From Pseudomonas congelans (lineage in GTDB: Bacteria > Pseudomonadota > Gammaproteobacteria > Pseudomonadales > Pseudomonadaceae), in the NCBI RefSeq assembly GCF_900103225.1, contig NZ_FNJH01000007.1, positions 201,690 through 265,689 on the forward strand: a stretch of DNA of 64,000 nt. Direction: 5' to 3'. The notes under the pieces are model-generated. The model had not been told where the DNA came from. It did not search any database and saw nothing but the letters and a program-made list of their open reading frames with translations. Position numbers and translations under genes: made by a program. Position 1 is the first letter of the stretch. The number at the start of each line of letters is the position of its first letter. Below are positions 33,367 through 42,352 of the stretch, piece after piece.

Positions 33367-34863
33367 ATGGCTATCAGCTTTAACAACATTCCATCCGATG
33401 TTCGCGTGCCGCTGTTTTATGCGGAGATGGACAACTCGGCCGCCAACAGCGCGTCGGCCAGCATGCGTCGACTGATCGTTGCGCAGGTCAACGACGATGT
33501 GTCCGGCCCCGAACTGGGTTCTCTGGTGCTGGTGCCGAGCGTGGCGCTGGCGAAAAACATCGGCGGTCAGGGCTCCATGCTGGCCGCCATGTATGAAACC
33601 TGGCGCAAGGCGGACCCCACCGGCGAAGTCTGGTGCCTGCCGTTGCTCAATACCGAAGGCGCCAAGGCCGGCGCAACAGTCACCCTCACCGGCGCGGCGA
33701 CCGAAGCCGGTCTGCTGAATCTGTATGTCGGCGGCATGCGAGTGCAGGCCACTGTCGTTAACGGCGCAACCGCTGCCCAGGCGGCTACCGCACTGTCGGT
33801 AAAGATCAATGCCACGCCTGACCTGCCGATCACTGCGGCTGTCGAAGCGGGTGTGTTGACCCTTTCCTGCAAATGGAGCGGGGCAAGCGGCAACGACATC
33901 CAGCTGGAATTCAATCGCCAGGGCAAGACCAATGGCGAAGTCATTCCTGCTGGCCTGACCGCGGCAGTAACAGCCATGACCGGTGGCGTGGGTACGCCTG
34001 ATCAACTCAAGGCACTGGCTGCGCTGGGCGACGAACCGTTCGAGTTCATCTGCATGCCCTGGACCGACACCGCCACGCTGGATGCCTGGAAAGCGGCAAT
34101 GGACGACAGCACCGGTCGCTGGAGCTGGGCCCGTCAGTTGTACGGTCATGTTTACAGCGCCAAGCGCGGCACGGTCGGTACGCTGGTGGCCGCAGGTCAA
34201 CTGCGCAACGATCAGCACATCACCCTTCAGGGTGTGGAAAACGGTGTTCCGCAACCTGTCTGGCTGCAAGCCGCTGCACTGGCTGCGCGCACAGCGGTGT
34301 TCATCTCTGCCGACGCCAGCCGTCCGACCCAGAGCGGCACCATGCCCGGTATCGATCCTGCTCCGGCCAGCCAGCGTTTCACCCTGACCGAGCGTGAGTC
34401 GCTGCTGCGTTACGGCATCGCCACGGCTTACTACGAAGGCGGTTACGTGCGCATCCAGCGTTCGATCACCACCTACCAGAAGAACGCGTACGGCCAGGCT
34501 GACAACTCGTATCTGGACAGCGAAACCATGCACCAGTCGGCGTTCATCATCCGTCGCCTGCAAGGCATCATCACCAGCAAGTACGGCCGCCACAAGCTGG
34601 CCAACGATGGCACGCGTTTCGGTGCCGGCCAGCCGATCATCACGCCGAGCACCATCCGTGGCGAGTTGATTGCGCAGTACGCACGTCTTGAAGAAGAAGG
34701 TCATGTGGAGAACGCCGAAACGTTCGCCCAGCACCTGATCGTCGAGCGTGATGGCAATGACCCAAGCCGCGTGAACGTGATGTTCCCGCCTGACTACATC
34801 AACGGCCTGCGCGTGTTCGCGCTGCTCAACCAGTTCCGCTTGCAGTACGACGAAGCGGCATAA
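33367..34863 (+). CDS. Contractile tail sheath protein (Mu gpL-like)
   Basis: A 498-residue sheath with the Mu gpL N-terminus (MAISFNNIPSDVRVPLFYAE) and a C-terminal sheath fold containing TERESLLRYGIATAYYEGG and the RRLQGIITSKYGRHKLANDG stretch. Polymers of this protein form the contracting sleeve of the particle. AGAGGAAG lies before the start. A terminator follows the stop, likely lowering downstream transcription relative to sheath. Confidence 0.95.
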   Translation: MAISFNNIPSDVRVPLFYAEMDNSAANSASASMRRLIVAQVNDDVSGPELGSLVLVPSVALAKNIGGQGSMLAAMYETWRKADPTGEVWCLPLLNTEGAKAGATVTLTGAATEAGLLNLYVGGMRVQATVVNGATAAQAATALSVKINATPDLPITAAVEAGVLTLSCKWSGASGNDIQLEFNRQGKTNGEVIPAGLTAAVTAMTGGVGTPDQLKALAALGDEPFEFICMPWTDTATLDAWKAAMDDSTGRWSWARQLYGHVYSAKRGTVGTLVAAGQLRNDQHITLQGVENGVPQPVWLQAAALAARTAVFISADASRPTQSGTMPGIDPAPASQRFTLTERESLLRYGIATAYYEGGYVRIQRSITTYQKNAYGQADNSYLDSETMHQSAFIIRRLQGIITSKYGRHKLANDGTRFGAGQPIITPSTIRGELIAQYARLEEEGHVENAETFAQHLIVERDGNDPSRVNVMFPPDYINGLRVFALLNQFRLQYDEAA

Positions 34864-34883
34864 GCCTAACCAACCCTTTCAAG

Positions 34884-34904
34884 CCCGCCTCGTGCGGGTT
34901 TTTT
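34884..34904 (+). terminator. Intra-operon terminator between sheath and tube genes
   Basis: CCCGC-CTCGT-GCGGG followed by six Ts. It lies inside the tail operon, so read-through or antitermination must occur. Confidence 0.8.
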
Positions 34905-34923
34905 CATTCTGGAGATAAACAAC

Positions 34924-35271
34924 ATGGGTCAGAAAGTTGCGGGTACCTGCTACATCAAAGTGGATGGCACCCAATTGACCATCAGCGGCGGCGGCGAAGC
35001 GCCTCTGATGAACATCAAGCGCGAGACGGTCGTGCCTGGTTACTACAAGGAAACCGAAAAGGCCGCGTGGTTGAAGTTCACCGCCGTGCATACCGCAGAT
35101 CTGCCGCTCAAGCTGCTCACCACCGGTGTGGACATGACCATCACCTGTGAATTCAAGAACGGCAAGACCTACGTCCTGTCCGGTGCCTACCTGGTCGAAA
35201 CGCCAAGCAGCAAAGCTGACGACGGCACCATCGAGCTGCAATTCGACGGTAATCAGGGGAGCTGGCAATGA
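34924..35271 (+). CDS. Tail tube protein (Mu gpM-like)
   Basis: A 115-residue inner tube protein of the Mu gpM family (N-terminus MGQKVAGTCYIKVDG, ending with FDGNQGSWQ). Hexameric rings of it form the rigid tube inside the sheath. GGAG lies before the start; its stop overlaps the next gene (ATGA at 35268). Confidence 0.92.
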   Translation: MGQKVAGTCYIKVDGTQLTISGGGEAPLMNIKRETVVPGYYKETEKAAWLKFTAVHTADLPLKLLTTGVDMTITCEFKNGKTYVLSGAYLVETPSSKADDGTIELQFDGNQGSWQ

Positions 35272-35564
35272 GTGAAGTCATCGACCTGGCCAGCCCGATC
35301 GAAGCGCACGGCGAAACCCTTTCGCAACTGACATTCCGGCGCCCTACGGCGCAGGAAGCGCGGGCCATCAAGGCCCTGCCGTACAGGATCGACAAGAACG
35401 AGGAAGTTTCCCTGGATCTGGACGTGGCGGCGAAGTACATCGCCGTCTGCGCCGGCATCCCGCCCTCGTCGGTCAATCAGATGGACCTGTGCGACATCAA
35501 CACGCTGAGCTGGAAGGTTGCGAGTTTTTTCATGGCAGCGGCATCAGCGACCTCGAAGGCCTGA
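35268..35564 (+). CDS. Tail assembly chaperone, short form (Mu gp41-like)
   Basis: A 98-residue protein (E-rich N-terminus, LTFRRPTAQEARAIKALPY), the zero-frame product of the tail chaperone gene that precedes the tape measure in most long-tailed phages. It holds a TTTTTTC slippery heptamer at 35525-35531, 11 codons before its stop, which yields a longer product. Confidence 0.88.
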   Translation: MSEVIDLASPIEAHGETLSQLTFRRPTAQEARAIKALPYRIDKNEEVSLDLDVAAKYIAVCAGIPPSSVNQMDLCDINTLSWKVASFFMAAASATSKA

Positions 35565-35695
35565 TCGCCGTCGTTTACGACCTCGCGTACTTCTGGAAGA
35601 CCGATCCCGAACTGATGATGTCCAGGGAGCTGGACATCATCACCGAGTCGATCTTGCAGGCGCAACGCATCAACCAGATCCTGCAGGGGGAGTGA
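35268..35695 (+). CDS. Tail assembly chaperone, -1 frameshift fusion
   Basis: At T-TTT-TTC (35525-35531) a -1 slip joins the first 88 codons to a second frame that runs from 35531 (HGSGISDLEG onward) to the TGA ending at 35695, giving about 142 residues. The second frame, with DLAYFWKTDP and ESILQAQRINQILQG, has no good start of its own. The G/GT-type frameshift before the tape measure is a conserved feature of tailed phages; the long form loads the tape measure during tail assembly. Confidence 0.8.
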
Positions 35696-37854
35696 TGGCA
35701 GACACTATCAAGACGCTGATTACCGGCGTCGACAAGCTGTCTCCAACGCTGGCAACCATCCGCAACAACGTTGAAGGCTTCGAGACCAGGCTTGAAGGCT
35801 CTGGTCTTGGGAACGTCGAAGTGGGCGAGATGATCAAGGGCAATGCTTTGACAGAGCCCTTGATTGCCGGGGTAAAGGCAGCGATCGGTTTTGAGACCAG
35901 CATGGCCGGCGTGAAACGATCGGTCACCTTTGAAACACCGCAACAGTTCCAGCAGATGAGTTCCGACATTCTGGACCTCAGTGAACGACTGCCGGAAAGC
36001 GCCAACGGTATCGCGGCGATTGTCGCCGCGGGTGCCAAGGCCAATGTACCGCGCGAAGAACTGACCGGGTTTGCCAGCGACGCCGTGAAAATGGGCGTCG
36101 CATTCGATCAGACAGCGGCCGAGTCGGGCGACATGATGGCCTCGTGGCGGTCATCGTTTCAGATGACTCAGCCGCAGGTCGCGGCGTTGTCCGAGAAGAT
36201 CAACGTGCTCGGCGGCAACAATCTGGAAAAGAAAATCGCCACCATGGTGACTGCAATGGGCCCGCTCGGGCCGGTTGCGGGGATGGCCTCCGGGCAACTG
36301 GCGGCCATGGGCGCGACCCTGGCCAGCGTCGATGTGCCGGCCGATGTGGCCGCCAGCGGCATGAAGCGGTTCATGCAGTCGTTGACTGAAGGGGGCGCGG
36401 CGAAAGCCGGGGCGTTCGAGGCGTTGCAGCTCGACGTCAATCAGTTGACCCAAGGCATGCAGAGTGACCCGTCCGGGACCATTGAAAAGGTTCTGACGGC
36501 GGTTTCCAGTGTTGATCCCGGCAAACAGTCGGACGTCATCACGCAGCTGTTCGGTGCCGAATCGCTGGGCGCGATCACGCCGCTGCTGGCCCACCTCGAT
36601 GTGCTCAGGTCCAACCTGGCCAAGGTCGGGGAGGGTGTGCAAAACAGCGGTTCCATCGAGAAGGAGTTCGCAGACAACTCCCAGACCACGGCCACTGCCA
36701 TCAAAGAGATGACCAACCGTGTCGATCGTCTGGGCATCAATATCGGCAGTATGTTTCTGCCGGCGATGAACGAAGCAATGGCCGTGATCGGGCCGATGAT
36801 TTCTCAGGTCGCCGCGCTGGCGGCCGAACACCCAGAGGTGATCAAGGGCGTCGTGGGCGCCGCGATTGCTTTCGGCGTATTACAAGTCGCCGTTCTCGCT
36901 GCGACGAGTGCCGCCGGGCTGCTGGCTGCGGTCATGGGCATGTCACCGTTGGGCCTGATCGTGCGCGGCCTCGCGCTGGCGGCAGGTTTTCTGATCGCCA
37001 ACTGGTCGACGGTCGCACCTTATTTTCAGGCGGTCTGGGAGGCGATTCGCGGACCGGTGATGGCGCTGTGGGACGTGCTCAAGGCGGTCTTCGCCTGGAC
37101 GCCGCTGGGCATGATCGCAGCCAACTGGCAGCCACTGACCGAATTCTTTGCTGCGCTGTGGGACGTGATCAAGGCGCTGGCCACGCCGGTTTTCGATTTT
37201 CTGCAAACGCTGTTTGCGTGGTCGCCGCTGGGCATGGTCGTGGCCAACTGGCAGCCGTTGTCCGAGTACCTGGCCGGCTTGTGGGAAACCATCAAGGCCG
37301 AGGCGCAGCCGTTTACCGATGTGCTGGCAACGCTGTTCAGTTTTTCGCCGCTGGGCATGGTCATCGAGAATTGGCAGCCGATCAAAACCTGGTTCGCAGG
37401 TCTGTGGGCGGACATCAAGCCATTCATCGAGCCGATCATGAGCTGGTTTGGTGGCGACACGAATAAGACCGTCCTGCAGCGGGCGACCGAGAAGGCCAAT
37501 CAGTTCGCGGAAGAACAGCGGATACGCAACGCAGGGCCAGGCGGCGGGACCGGTGCGTTTCTGGCGGCCGGTGCCGTCGAGAACGTTCGCACGAATCAGC
37601 AGTTGCTCAATCAGGCCACTGGCGTGCCCTCGACCAGCCAATTGCTTGGCGTACCCACGCCGTTGGCGCCCGGCAGCCTGTTGTTGCAACAGGGCGCAGC
37701 CGGGGCCGGCCCGCGACTTGAAGGCGAGCTCAACATTCGCTTTGAAAACGCGCCACCGGGCATGCGTGCCGGGCAATTGCAAACCAACCAGCCGGGTTTG
37801 ACGATATCGCCAAACGTCGGTTATCGAACCCTCGGCGCAGGAGCCGGATCATGA
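35695..37854 (+). CDS. Tail tape measure protein
   Basis: A 719-residue tape measure: N-terminal helical part (GVDKLSPTLATIRNN), a phage-tail minor-protein core, a hydrophobic segment (about 365-450) and a series of 41-residue tandem repeats (about 455-580). ATG overlaps the stop of the frameshift product (TGATG) with GGGGGAG upstream. Its length sets tail length; no capsid genes exist to match. Family: Mu gp42-like. Confidence 0.93.
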   Translation: MADTIKTLITGVDKLSPTLATIRNNVEGFETRLEGSGLGNVEVGEMIKGNALTEPLIAGVKAAIGFETSMAGVKRSVTFETPQQFQQMSSDILDLSERLPESANGIAAIVAAGAKANVPREELTGFASDAVKMGVAFDQTAAESGDMMASWRSSFQMTQPQVAALSEKINVLGGNNLEKKIATMVTAMGPLGPVAGMASGQLAAMGATLASVDVPADVAASGMKRFMQSLTEGGAAKAGAFEALQLDVNQLTQGMQSDPSGTIEKVLTAVSSVDPGKQSDVITQLFGAESLGAITPLLAHLDVLRSNLAKVGEGVQNSGSIEKEFADNSQTTATAIKEMTNRVDRLGINIGSMFLPAMNEAMAVIGPMISQVAALAAEHPEVIKGVVGAAIAFGVLQVAVLAATSAAGLLAAVMGMSPLGLIVRGLALAAGFLIANWSTVAPYFQAVWEAIRGPVMALWDVLKAVFAWTPLGMIAANWQPLTEFFAALWDVIKALATPVFDFLQTLFAWSPLGMVVANWQPLSEYLAGLWETIKAEAQPFTDVLATLFSFSPLGMVIENWQPIKTWFAGLWADIKPFIEPIMSWFGGDTNKTVLQRATEKANQFAEEQRIRNAGPGGGTGAFLAAGAVENVRTNQQLLNQATGVPSTSQLLGVPTPLAPGSLLLQQGAAGAGPRLEGELNIRFENAPPGMRAGQLQTNQPGLTISPNVGYRTLGAGAGS
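37060..37440 (+). repeat. Three 123-bp tandem repeats in the tape measure gene
   Basis: The block GCCGCTGGGC recurs at 37101, 37224 and 37347, exactly 123 bases (41 codons) apart. Each unit encodes SPLGM...NWQPL...LW..IK. A more diverged earlier unit (SPLGLIVRG) lies at about 36940. Unit gain or loss would change tail length. Confidence 0.85.
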
Positions 37855-39287
37855 GTACATGGCGTGACAGCCTGCTGCCAGCGTCTTTCCGGGGCGTCGG
37901 TTTTTTCATTGAAAAAGCCGTCGTCCCGGCAGGCCGCAAGGGGCAGTTGCATGAGTTTCCACAACGCGACGAGCCTTATTTCGAGTCGCTGGGCAAACAG
38001 TCGAAAGTGCATACGCTGACGGGGTTCATTGTCGGTCCCGACTGTTTCGAACAGCGAGACAGACTGCTACAGGCACTGGAGCAGGAAGGTGCCGGCGAGC
38101 TGGTGCATCCGTGGTTGGGTCGCGTGCAGGTCCAGGTCGGCGAATGTGGCGTCACACACAACCTGAGCGAAGGCGGGCTCGTCCGGCTGGACCTGAAATT
38201 CTATCCGGCCAACCCGCTCAAGTTTCCCGTGTCGACCCTCAATACGCGACGGCAGTTGCTGGGCGCGTCCGAGAGCCTGCTGGACTCGGCGCTCAGGCGC
38301 TACCGCTCGGTGATGGCCACGGTGGACGCGGTGCGTATCAATATTCAGGCGCTGCGCAGCGCCCTGTCGGGTGTATTCGCGACTATTCAGCGGCAGTTCA
38401 CACCGTTCATGACGATCTATTCGGATGTCACTGCGCTGGTGCATTCGCTGGTCAATGCGCCGTTGACGGTCAGCACGCTGTTTACCACGTTCTTCGCCAG
38501 TTTCGACGGGGACAGTCGTCGAGCCAGAAGAGCGAACGGCACCAGCAGTATTGGCGGGGCGAGTACCGGGACAAGTACCGGGACAAGTACCGGGTCAGGT
38601 TCCGGCAACTCGACAGGGGGCGGCTCAGGCAGCGGTTCCGCGAGTGGCAGTAACGGCACCGCTGCGAGCAGCGCGGCAGCAAGGTCCGGCAGCAATGGCG
38701 GCGTGTCCTCTGTTGAAACGGTCGATTACCGCTCGGTGATTTCCGAGGCCACGCAACAGGCGGAAGCGGTGTCCGGCATCAATCTGGTCAGCCAGAGCAG
38801 CGGGCTGGATACCGGCGTGACGGCTCAGGCCGCGGCCAATCTGGTTCAGGATGCCTTGTTGGTCAAGGTGGCGAAAATCGTCGCGAGCATGCCGGTTGCG
38901 ACGACCGTCACGCCGCTCACGGTAGTGCCGTCGCTGGATCAGCAAGTGACGCAAGCGTTGCAACGCGTCGATGTGCCGGTTGCCGATGACGTCATCGAAC
39001 TGCGTGACACGCTGAGTTCGGCGATCTGGGAAGCGTCGTTGAAAGCCGACCCCGAACATTACCTGGCGCTCAATACGTTGCGTCAGGCGTTGATCAGGCA
39101 TCTCAACGCGGTGGCGGCCTCCGGTGTACGTCTGGTGGACATGAAGGTCTCCGAGCCTTTGCCCGCGCTGGTGCTGGCCTATCGCCGATTCGGTGACGCC
39201 AGCCGGGCGCTGGAAATGGTGCAGCGCAATCGACTGGCCCATCCGGGCTTCGTGCCGCCCGGCACGCTGAAGATCGCTCAGGAGTGA
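37851..39287 (+). CDS. Mu gp43-like protein (DNA circularisation N family)
   Basis: A 478-residue protein with the family N-terminus WRDSLLPASFRGVGFF and core TLTGFIVGPDCFEQRDRLL. In Mu-like tails this is a tail/hub-region protein although its Pfam name refers to DNA circularisation. A Gly/Ser/Thr low-complexity linker spans about 225-285 and includes a 12-base tandem repeat. ATG overlaps the tape measure stop. Confidence 0.87.
   Translation: MSTWRDSLLPASFRGVGFFIEKAVVPAGRKGQLHEFPQRDEPYFESLGKQSKVHTLTGFIVGPDCFEQRDRLLQALEQEGAGELVHPWLGRVQVQVGECGVTHNLSEGGLVRLDLKFYPANPLKFPVSTLNTRRQLLGASESLLDSALRRYRSVMATVDAVRINIQALRSALSGVFATIQRQFTPFMTIYSDVTALVHSLVNAPLTVSTLFTTFFASFDGDSRRARRANGTSSIGGASTGTSTGTSTGSGSGNSTGGGSGSGSASGSNGTAASSAAARSGSNGGVSSVETVDYRSVISEATQQAEAVSGINLVSQSSGLDTGVTAQAAANLVQDALLVKVAKIVASMPVATTVTPLTVVPSLDQQVTQALQRVDVPVADDVIELRDTLSSAIWEASLKADPEHYLALNTLRQALIRHLNAVAASGVRLVDMKVSEPLPALVLAYRRFGDASRALEMVQRNRLAHPGFVPPGTLKIAQE
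38562..38597 (+). repeat. Three 12-bp tandem repeats in the gp43-like gene
   Basis: AGTACCGGGACA twice, then AGTACCGGGTCA, encoding an STG-rich linker. A likely slippage hot spot. Confidence 0.85.
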
Positions 39288-39290
39288 CCC

Positions 39291-40418
39291 ATGATCGACC
39301 CTAACGTTGTCACCCTGACGGTTGACGAGCACGACTATGCCGGCTGGAAGTCGGTGGAAATCTCTGCCGGGATCGAGCGTCAGGCGCGCAGCTTTGACGT
39401 GAGCATTACCTGGCAGTGGCCGGGCACTGAGATTTCGCATCCGATCACGCCCGGCGCAGCGTGCGAGGTGCGTATCGGCGGCGAGTTGATTCTGACCGGC
39501 TGGGTATTTGCCGCGCCGATCAGCTATGACGGCAAGCAAGTCACGCTAAAGATTTCCGGACGCTCGAAAACCGCCGACCTCATCGACTGCTCGGCCATCA
39601 ACAAACCGAGTCAGTGGAAGGAGGTGGGGGTGCTGAAGATCGTTGAAGCGCTTGCTGCTCCTTATGGTTTGTCGGTGATCAGCGAAATACCGGAAACCTC
39701 GAAGATGGCCGATCACACCATCGAGCCTGCCGAAACCGTGTTCAAGTCCATTGACCGGCTGCTGACCCTGTTCCGGATTTTTTCCACCGATGACGAATAC
39801 GGCAATGTGGTGCTGGCCAGGCCGGGTAGTCGCGGGCAGAGCGCAGACGCGCTCGAACTCGGCAAGAATGTGTTGAGCGCCGTCATCGCGAGGGACTTTT
39901 CCGGGCTTTTTTCCGAGTACCGGGTCATCGGTCAACAGACTGGTAATGACCAGACGTTTGGCAAGGAGTCGTCGGAGGTCTCGGCAGAAGTCACGGATGA
40001 CCGGCATGACGATCCCGCGCATAAAAAGCGTCTTCGCGTACTGGTCGTTCATGAGGATGCGCCGATCACACCCAAGCTCGCCCTGAGTCGCGCCAATTGG
40101 GAGCGTGGTCAGCGGGCCGGCAAGGCGCTGCTCACCACCTACAAGGTCCAGGGCTGGCGGCAGTCCAACGGGGCGCTCTGGCGGCACAACACCATGGTCC
40201 GGGTGATCGATCCGGTCATCGGTTTCACGAGCCGCAACATGCTGATTTCAGCCGTGACCTACTCGCTGAGCGACCAAGGCACGATCACCACACTGGTGGT
40301 CGGTCCGCCTGAAGGTTTCCAGGCCGAGCCAGGTGACCCCAACAAGCGCAGCAAGGTGCAGGTCAATCAGGACGCTTACTCCTGGCTGCTGCCCATCGAC
40401 GAGGAAACAACCTCATGA
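39291..40418 (+). CDS. Baseplate hub protein (Mu gp44 / gpP-like)
   Basis: A 375-residue hub of the gp27-like class (N-terminus MIDPNVVTLTVDEHDYAGW). It forms the trimeric ring that caps the tube at the baseplate. The next gene, the spike, overlaps by 4 bases. GGAG upstream of the ATG. Confidence 0.9.
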   Translation: MIDPNVVTLTVDEHDYAGWKSVEISAGIERQARSFDVSITWQWPGTEISHPITPGAACEVRIGGELILTGWVFAAPISYDGKQVTLKISGRSKTADLIDCSAINKPSQWKEVGVLKIVEALAAPYGLSVISEIPETSKMADHTIEPAETVFKSIDRLLTLFRIFSTDDEYGNVVLARPGSRGQSADALELGKNVLSAVIARDFSGLFSEYRVIGQQTGNDQTFGKESSEVSAEVTDDRHDDPAHKKRLRVLVVHEDAPITPKLALSRANWERGQRAGKALLTTYKVQGWRQSNGALWRHNTMVRVIDPVIGFTSRNMLISAVTYSLSDQGTITTLVVGPPEGFQAEPGDPNKRSKVQVNQDAYSWLLPIDEETTS

Positions 40419-40927
40419 GCTTACTCAATCGCATGCTGGTGCGCGGCACGGTGGTGCTCGCCAGGGCCAGCAGCAAAATGCAGACGCTGCAAATGCGCCT
40501 CACCGCCGGAGAGGTCAAGGACGACATGGAGCACTTCGAACCCTACGGTTTCACCAGCAATCCACTGGCCGGCGCTGAAGGTATCGCCGCGTTCATTGGT
40601 GGCGATCGTTCACACGGTCTGCTGCTGGTGGTGGCCGACCGGCGCTATCGCCTCAAGGGTCTGGAGTCCGGCGAAGTGGCGATCTATACCGACGAGGGCG
40701 ACAAGATTCACCTCAAGCGCGGCAAGGTCATCGACATTGAAACCGACACCCTGAACATCAAGGCGGCGGTGGCCGTGAACTTCGACACACCGCAGATCAC
40801 CCAGACCGGAAAGATCGTGTCTCAGGGCGACCAGCTTGCCGCTGGCATCAGCCAGATCAGCCATCTGCACGGCAACGTGCAGGGCGGGAATGGCCAGAGC
40901 GGGCCGCCCGTTGGAGGTGCCGGATGA
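40415..40927 (+). CDS. Baseplate spike/assembly protein (Mu gp45-like)
   Basis: A 170-residue gp45-like spike: N-terminal OB-like domain, then beta-helical part with repeating polar strands (DKIHLKRGKVIDIETDTLNIKA) and a C-terminal ISHLHGNVQGG with paired histidines, as in phage spike apex metal sites. The trimer pierces the target outer membrane. Overlaps both neighbours by 4 bases. Confidence 0.9.
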   Translation: MSLLNRMLVRGTVVLARASSKMQTLQMRLTAGEVKDDMEHFEPYGFTSNPLAGAEGIAAFIGGDRSHGLLLVVADRRYRLKGLESGEVAIYTDEGDKIHLKRGKVIDIETDTLNIKAAVAVNFDTPQITQTGKIVSQGDQLAAGISQISHLHGNVQGGNGQSGPPVGGAG

Positions 40928-41322
40928 TCATCGAAGGCTCTCTGCAGGCGTCCTTGCTGCGCTCGGTGGTCATCAGCCTGTTCACTTGGCGGCGTGCCGA
41001 AGCGGGCGACCCGTTCGACGATGCCGAGCGCTATGGCTGGTGGGGCGACACCTACCCGGCACAGGCCAATGACCGCATCGGTTCCAGGCTGTGGCTGCTG
41101 CGCCGGGTCAGGCTGACTGCCCAGACCCAGCGCGATGCCGAGTTCTATGCCCGGGAAGCGCTCGACTGGCTGATCGAAGATGGCCAGGTCAAGCACATCA
41201 ACATCCTTACCGAACAGGTTCAGAGCAACCGCCTGAACCTGGGCGTCGAGCTGGTCGTCTCGGACGGTCAGCTCGTGCGTTTCAACCCTTCTGAACAGTG
41301 GCAGGTGATTTATGCCGTTTGA
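40924..41322 (+). CDS. Baseplate wedge protein, gp25/GPW-like (Mu gp46-like)
   Basis: A 132-residue small wedge protein (GDPFDDAERYGWWGDTYP is typical of Mu gp46-like proteins; REALDWLIEDG follows). It joins sheath and baseplate. Overlaps the next gene by 11 bases. Confidence 0.9.
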   Translation: MIIEGSLQASLLRSVVISLFTWRRAEAGDPFDDAERYGWWGDTYPAQANDRIGSRLWLLRRVRLTAQTQRDAEFYAREALDWLIEDGQVKHINILTEQVQSNRLNLGVELVVSDGQLVRFNPSEQWQVIYAV

Positions 41323-42352
41323 AACACCTACGTTACCGGCGCTGATCAACCGAACCCAGGTCGACCTCGCCGACGAAGCGCTGCGTCAGTCCGATGCTCG
41401 GGTATTGTCCCGCGCGCACAGTGGCGCGGCCTACGGGCTGTACGGCTATCAGGACTGGATCGCCGACCAGATTCTGCCGGACACCGCCGACGAGGAAACC
41501 CTCGAGCGGCAAGCCATCCTGCGCCTGAGGCAGCCGCGCAAGGTGGCACAGGCCGCCACCGGCACGGTGCGCTTTACCGCTGCAGCCGGCGCGGTGCTGG
41601 ATGCGGACACGGTGCTGCAGTTCAGTGATGGACGCTTCTACCGCGTGACCAAAGGCGTCACCACGGTTGCGGGCAATAACACGACCACGGTCGAAGCGGT
41701 GGATGCCGGTGTTCTGGGTAATGCGGATGCCGGTCTGGTGATGACTGCCGTGCAACCGGTCGAAGGCATCGACAGCACCTTCACCGTCATTGCCGACGGA
41801 CTGTCCGGCGGCATCTCGCAGGAAAGTATCGAGTCGTTGCGTGCGCGTGTCGTGCGCTCCTACCGGGTCATCCCGCATGGCGGCAATCAGGATGATTACG
41901 TGACCTGGGCGCTGGAAGTGCCGGGCGTGACGCGCGCCTGGTGTGTGCGCCGGTTCATGGGGCCAGGGACTGTGGCGGTGTTCTTCATGCGTGACGACCA
42001 GGCCGATCCCATTCCCGACGCCGAGCAGCTCGCCGCGGTCGCTGCGTATATCGAGCCGCTGCGTCCGGTCACTGCAGACGTATACGTGCTGGCGCCGGTG
42101 CAGAAACCGGTGGTCTACACCATCCGGCTCACACCGGATACCTCCGCCGTGCGGGCGGCGGTCGAGGCGCAGCTGCTGGACCTGCACAACCGTGAGGGCG
42201 GACTGGGCGAAACCCTGTTGCTCACGCACATCGCCGAGGCCATCAGCCGCGCGACAGGCGAAACCGATCATGTGCTGGTTTCACCCGTGGCCAACGTTAC
42301 TGCCGCGGCCAACCAGTTGCTCACGTTCGGGGGTATTCAATGGTCGTCATAA
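41312..42352 (+). CDS. Baseplate J-like protein (Mu gp47-like)
   Basis: A 346-residue Baseplate_J family wedge protein; core IADGLSGGISQESIESLRARV and the RVIPHGGNQDDYVTWALEVPGV block are characteristic. Forms the baseplate periphery that holds the fibres. Overlaps gp48-like gene by 13 bases. Confidence 0.94.
   Translation: MPFETPTLPALINRTQVDLADEALRQSDARVLSRAHSGAAYGLYGYQDWIADQILPDTADEETLERQAILRLRQPRKVAQAATGTVRFTAAAGAVLDADTVLQFSDGRFYRVTKGVTTVAGNNTTTVEAVDAGVLGNADAGLVMTAVQPVEGIDSTFTVIADGLSGGISQESIESLRARVVRSYRVIPHGGNQDDYVTWALEVPGVTRAWCVRRFMGPGTVAVFFMRDDQADPIPDAEQLAAVAAYIEPLRPVTADVYVLAPVQKPVVYTIRLTPDTSAVRAAVEAQLLDLHNREGGLGETLLLTHIAEAISRATGETDHVLVSPVANVTAAANQLLTFGGIQWSS

Noticed and set aside
33001..34734. 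Long open frame (577 codons) on the minus strand opposite the sheath gene
   Set aside because: Shadow of the sheath and gp37/gp38 genes; composition is rich in His/Gln/Arg as such shadows are.
35489..35695. Stand-alone gene for the second tail chaperone frame
   Set aside because: Lacks a start with a ribosome site; better explained by the -1 frameshift at 35525-35531.
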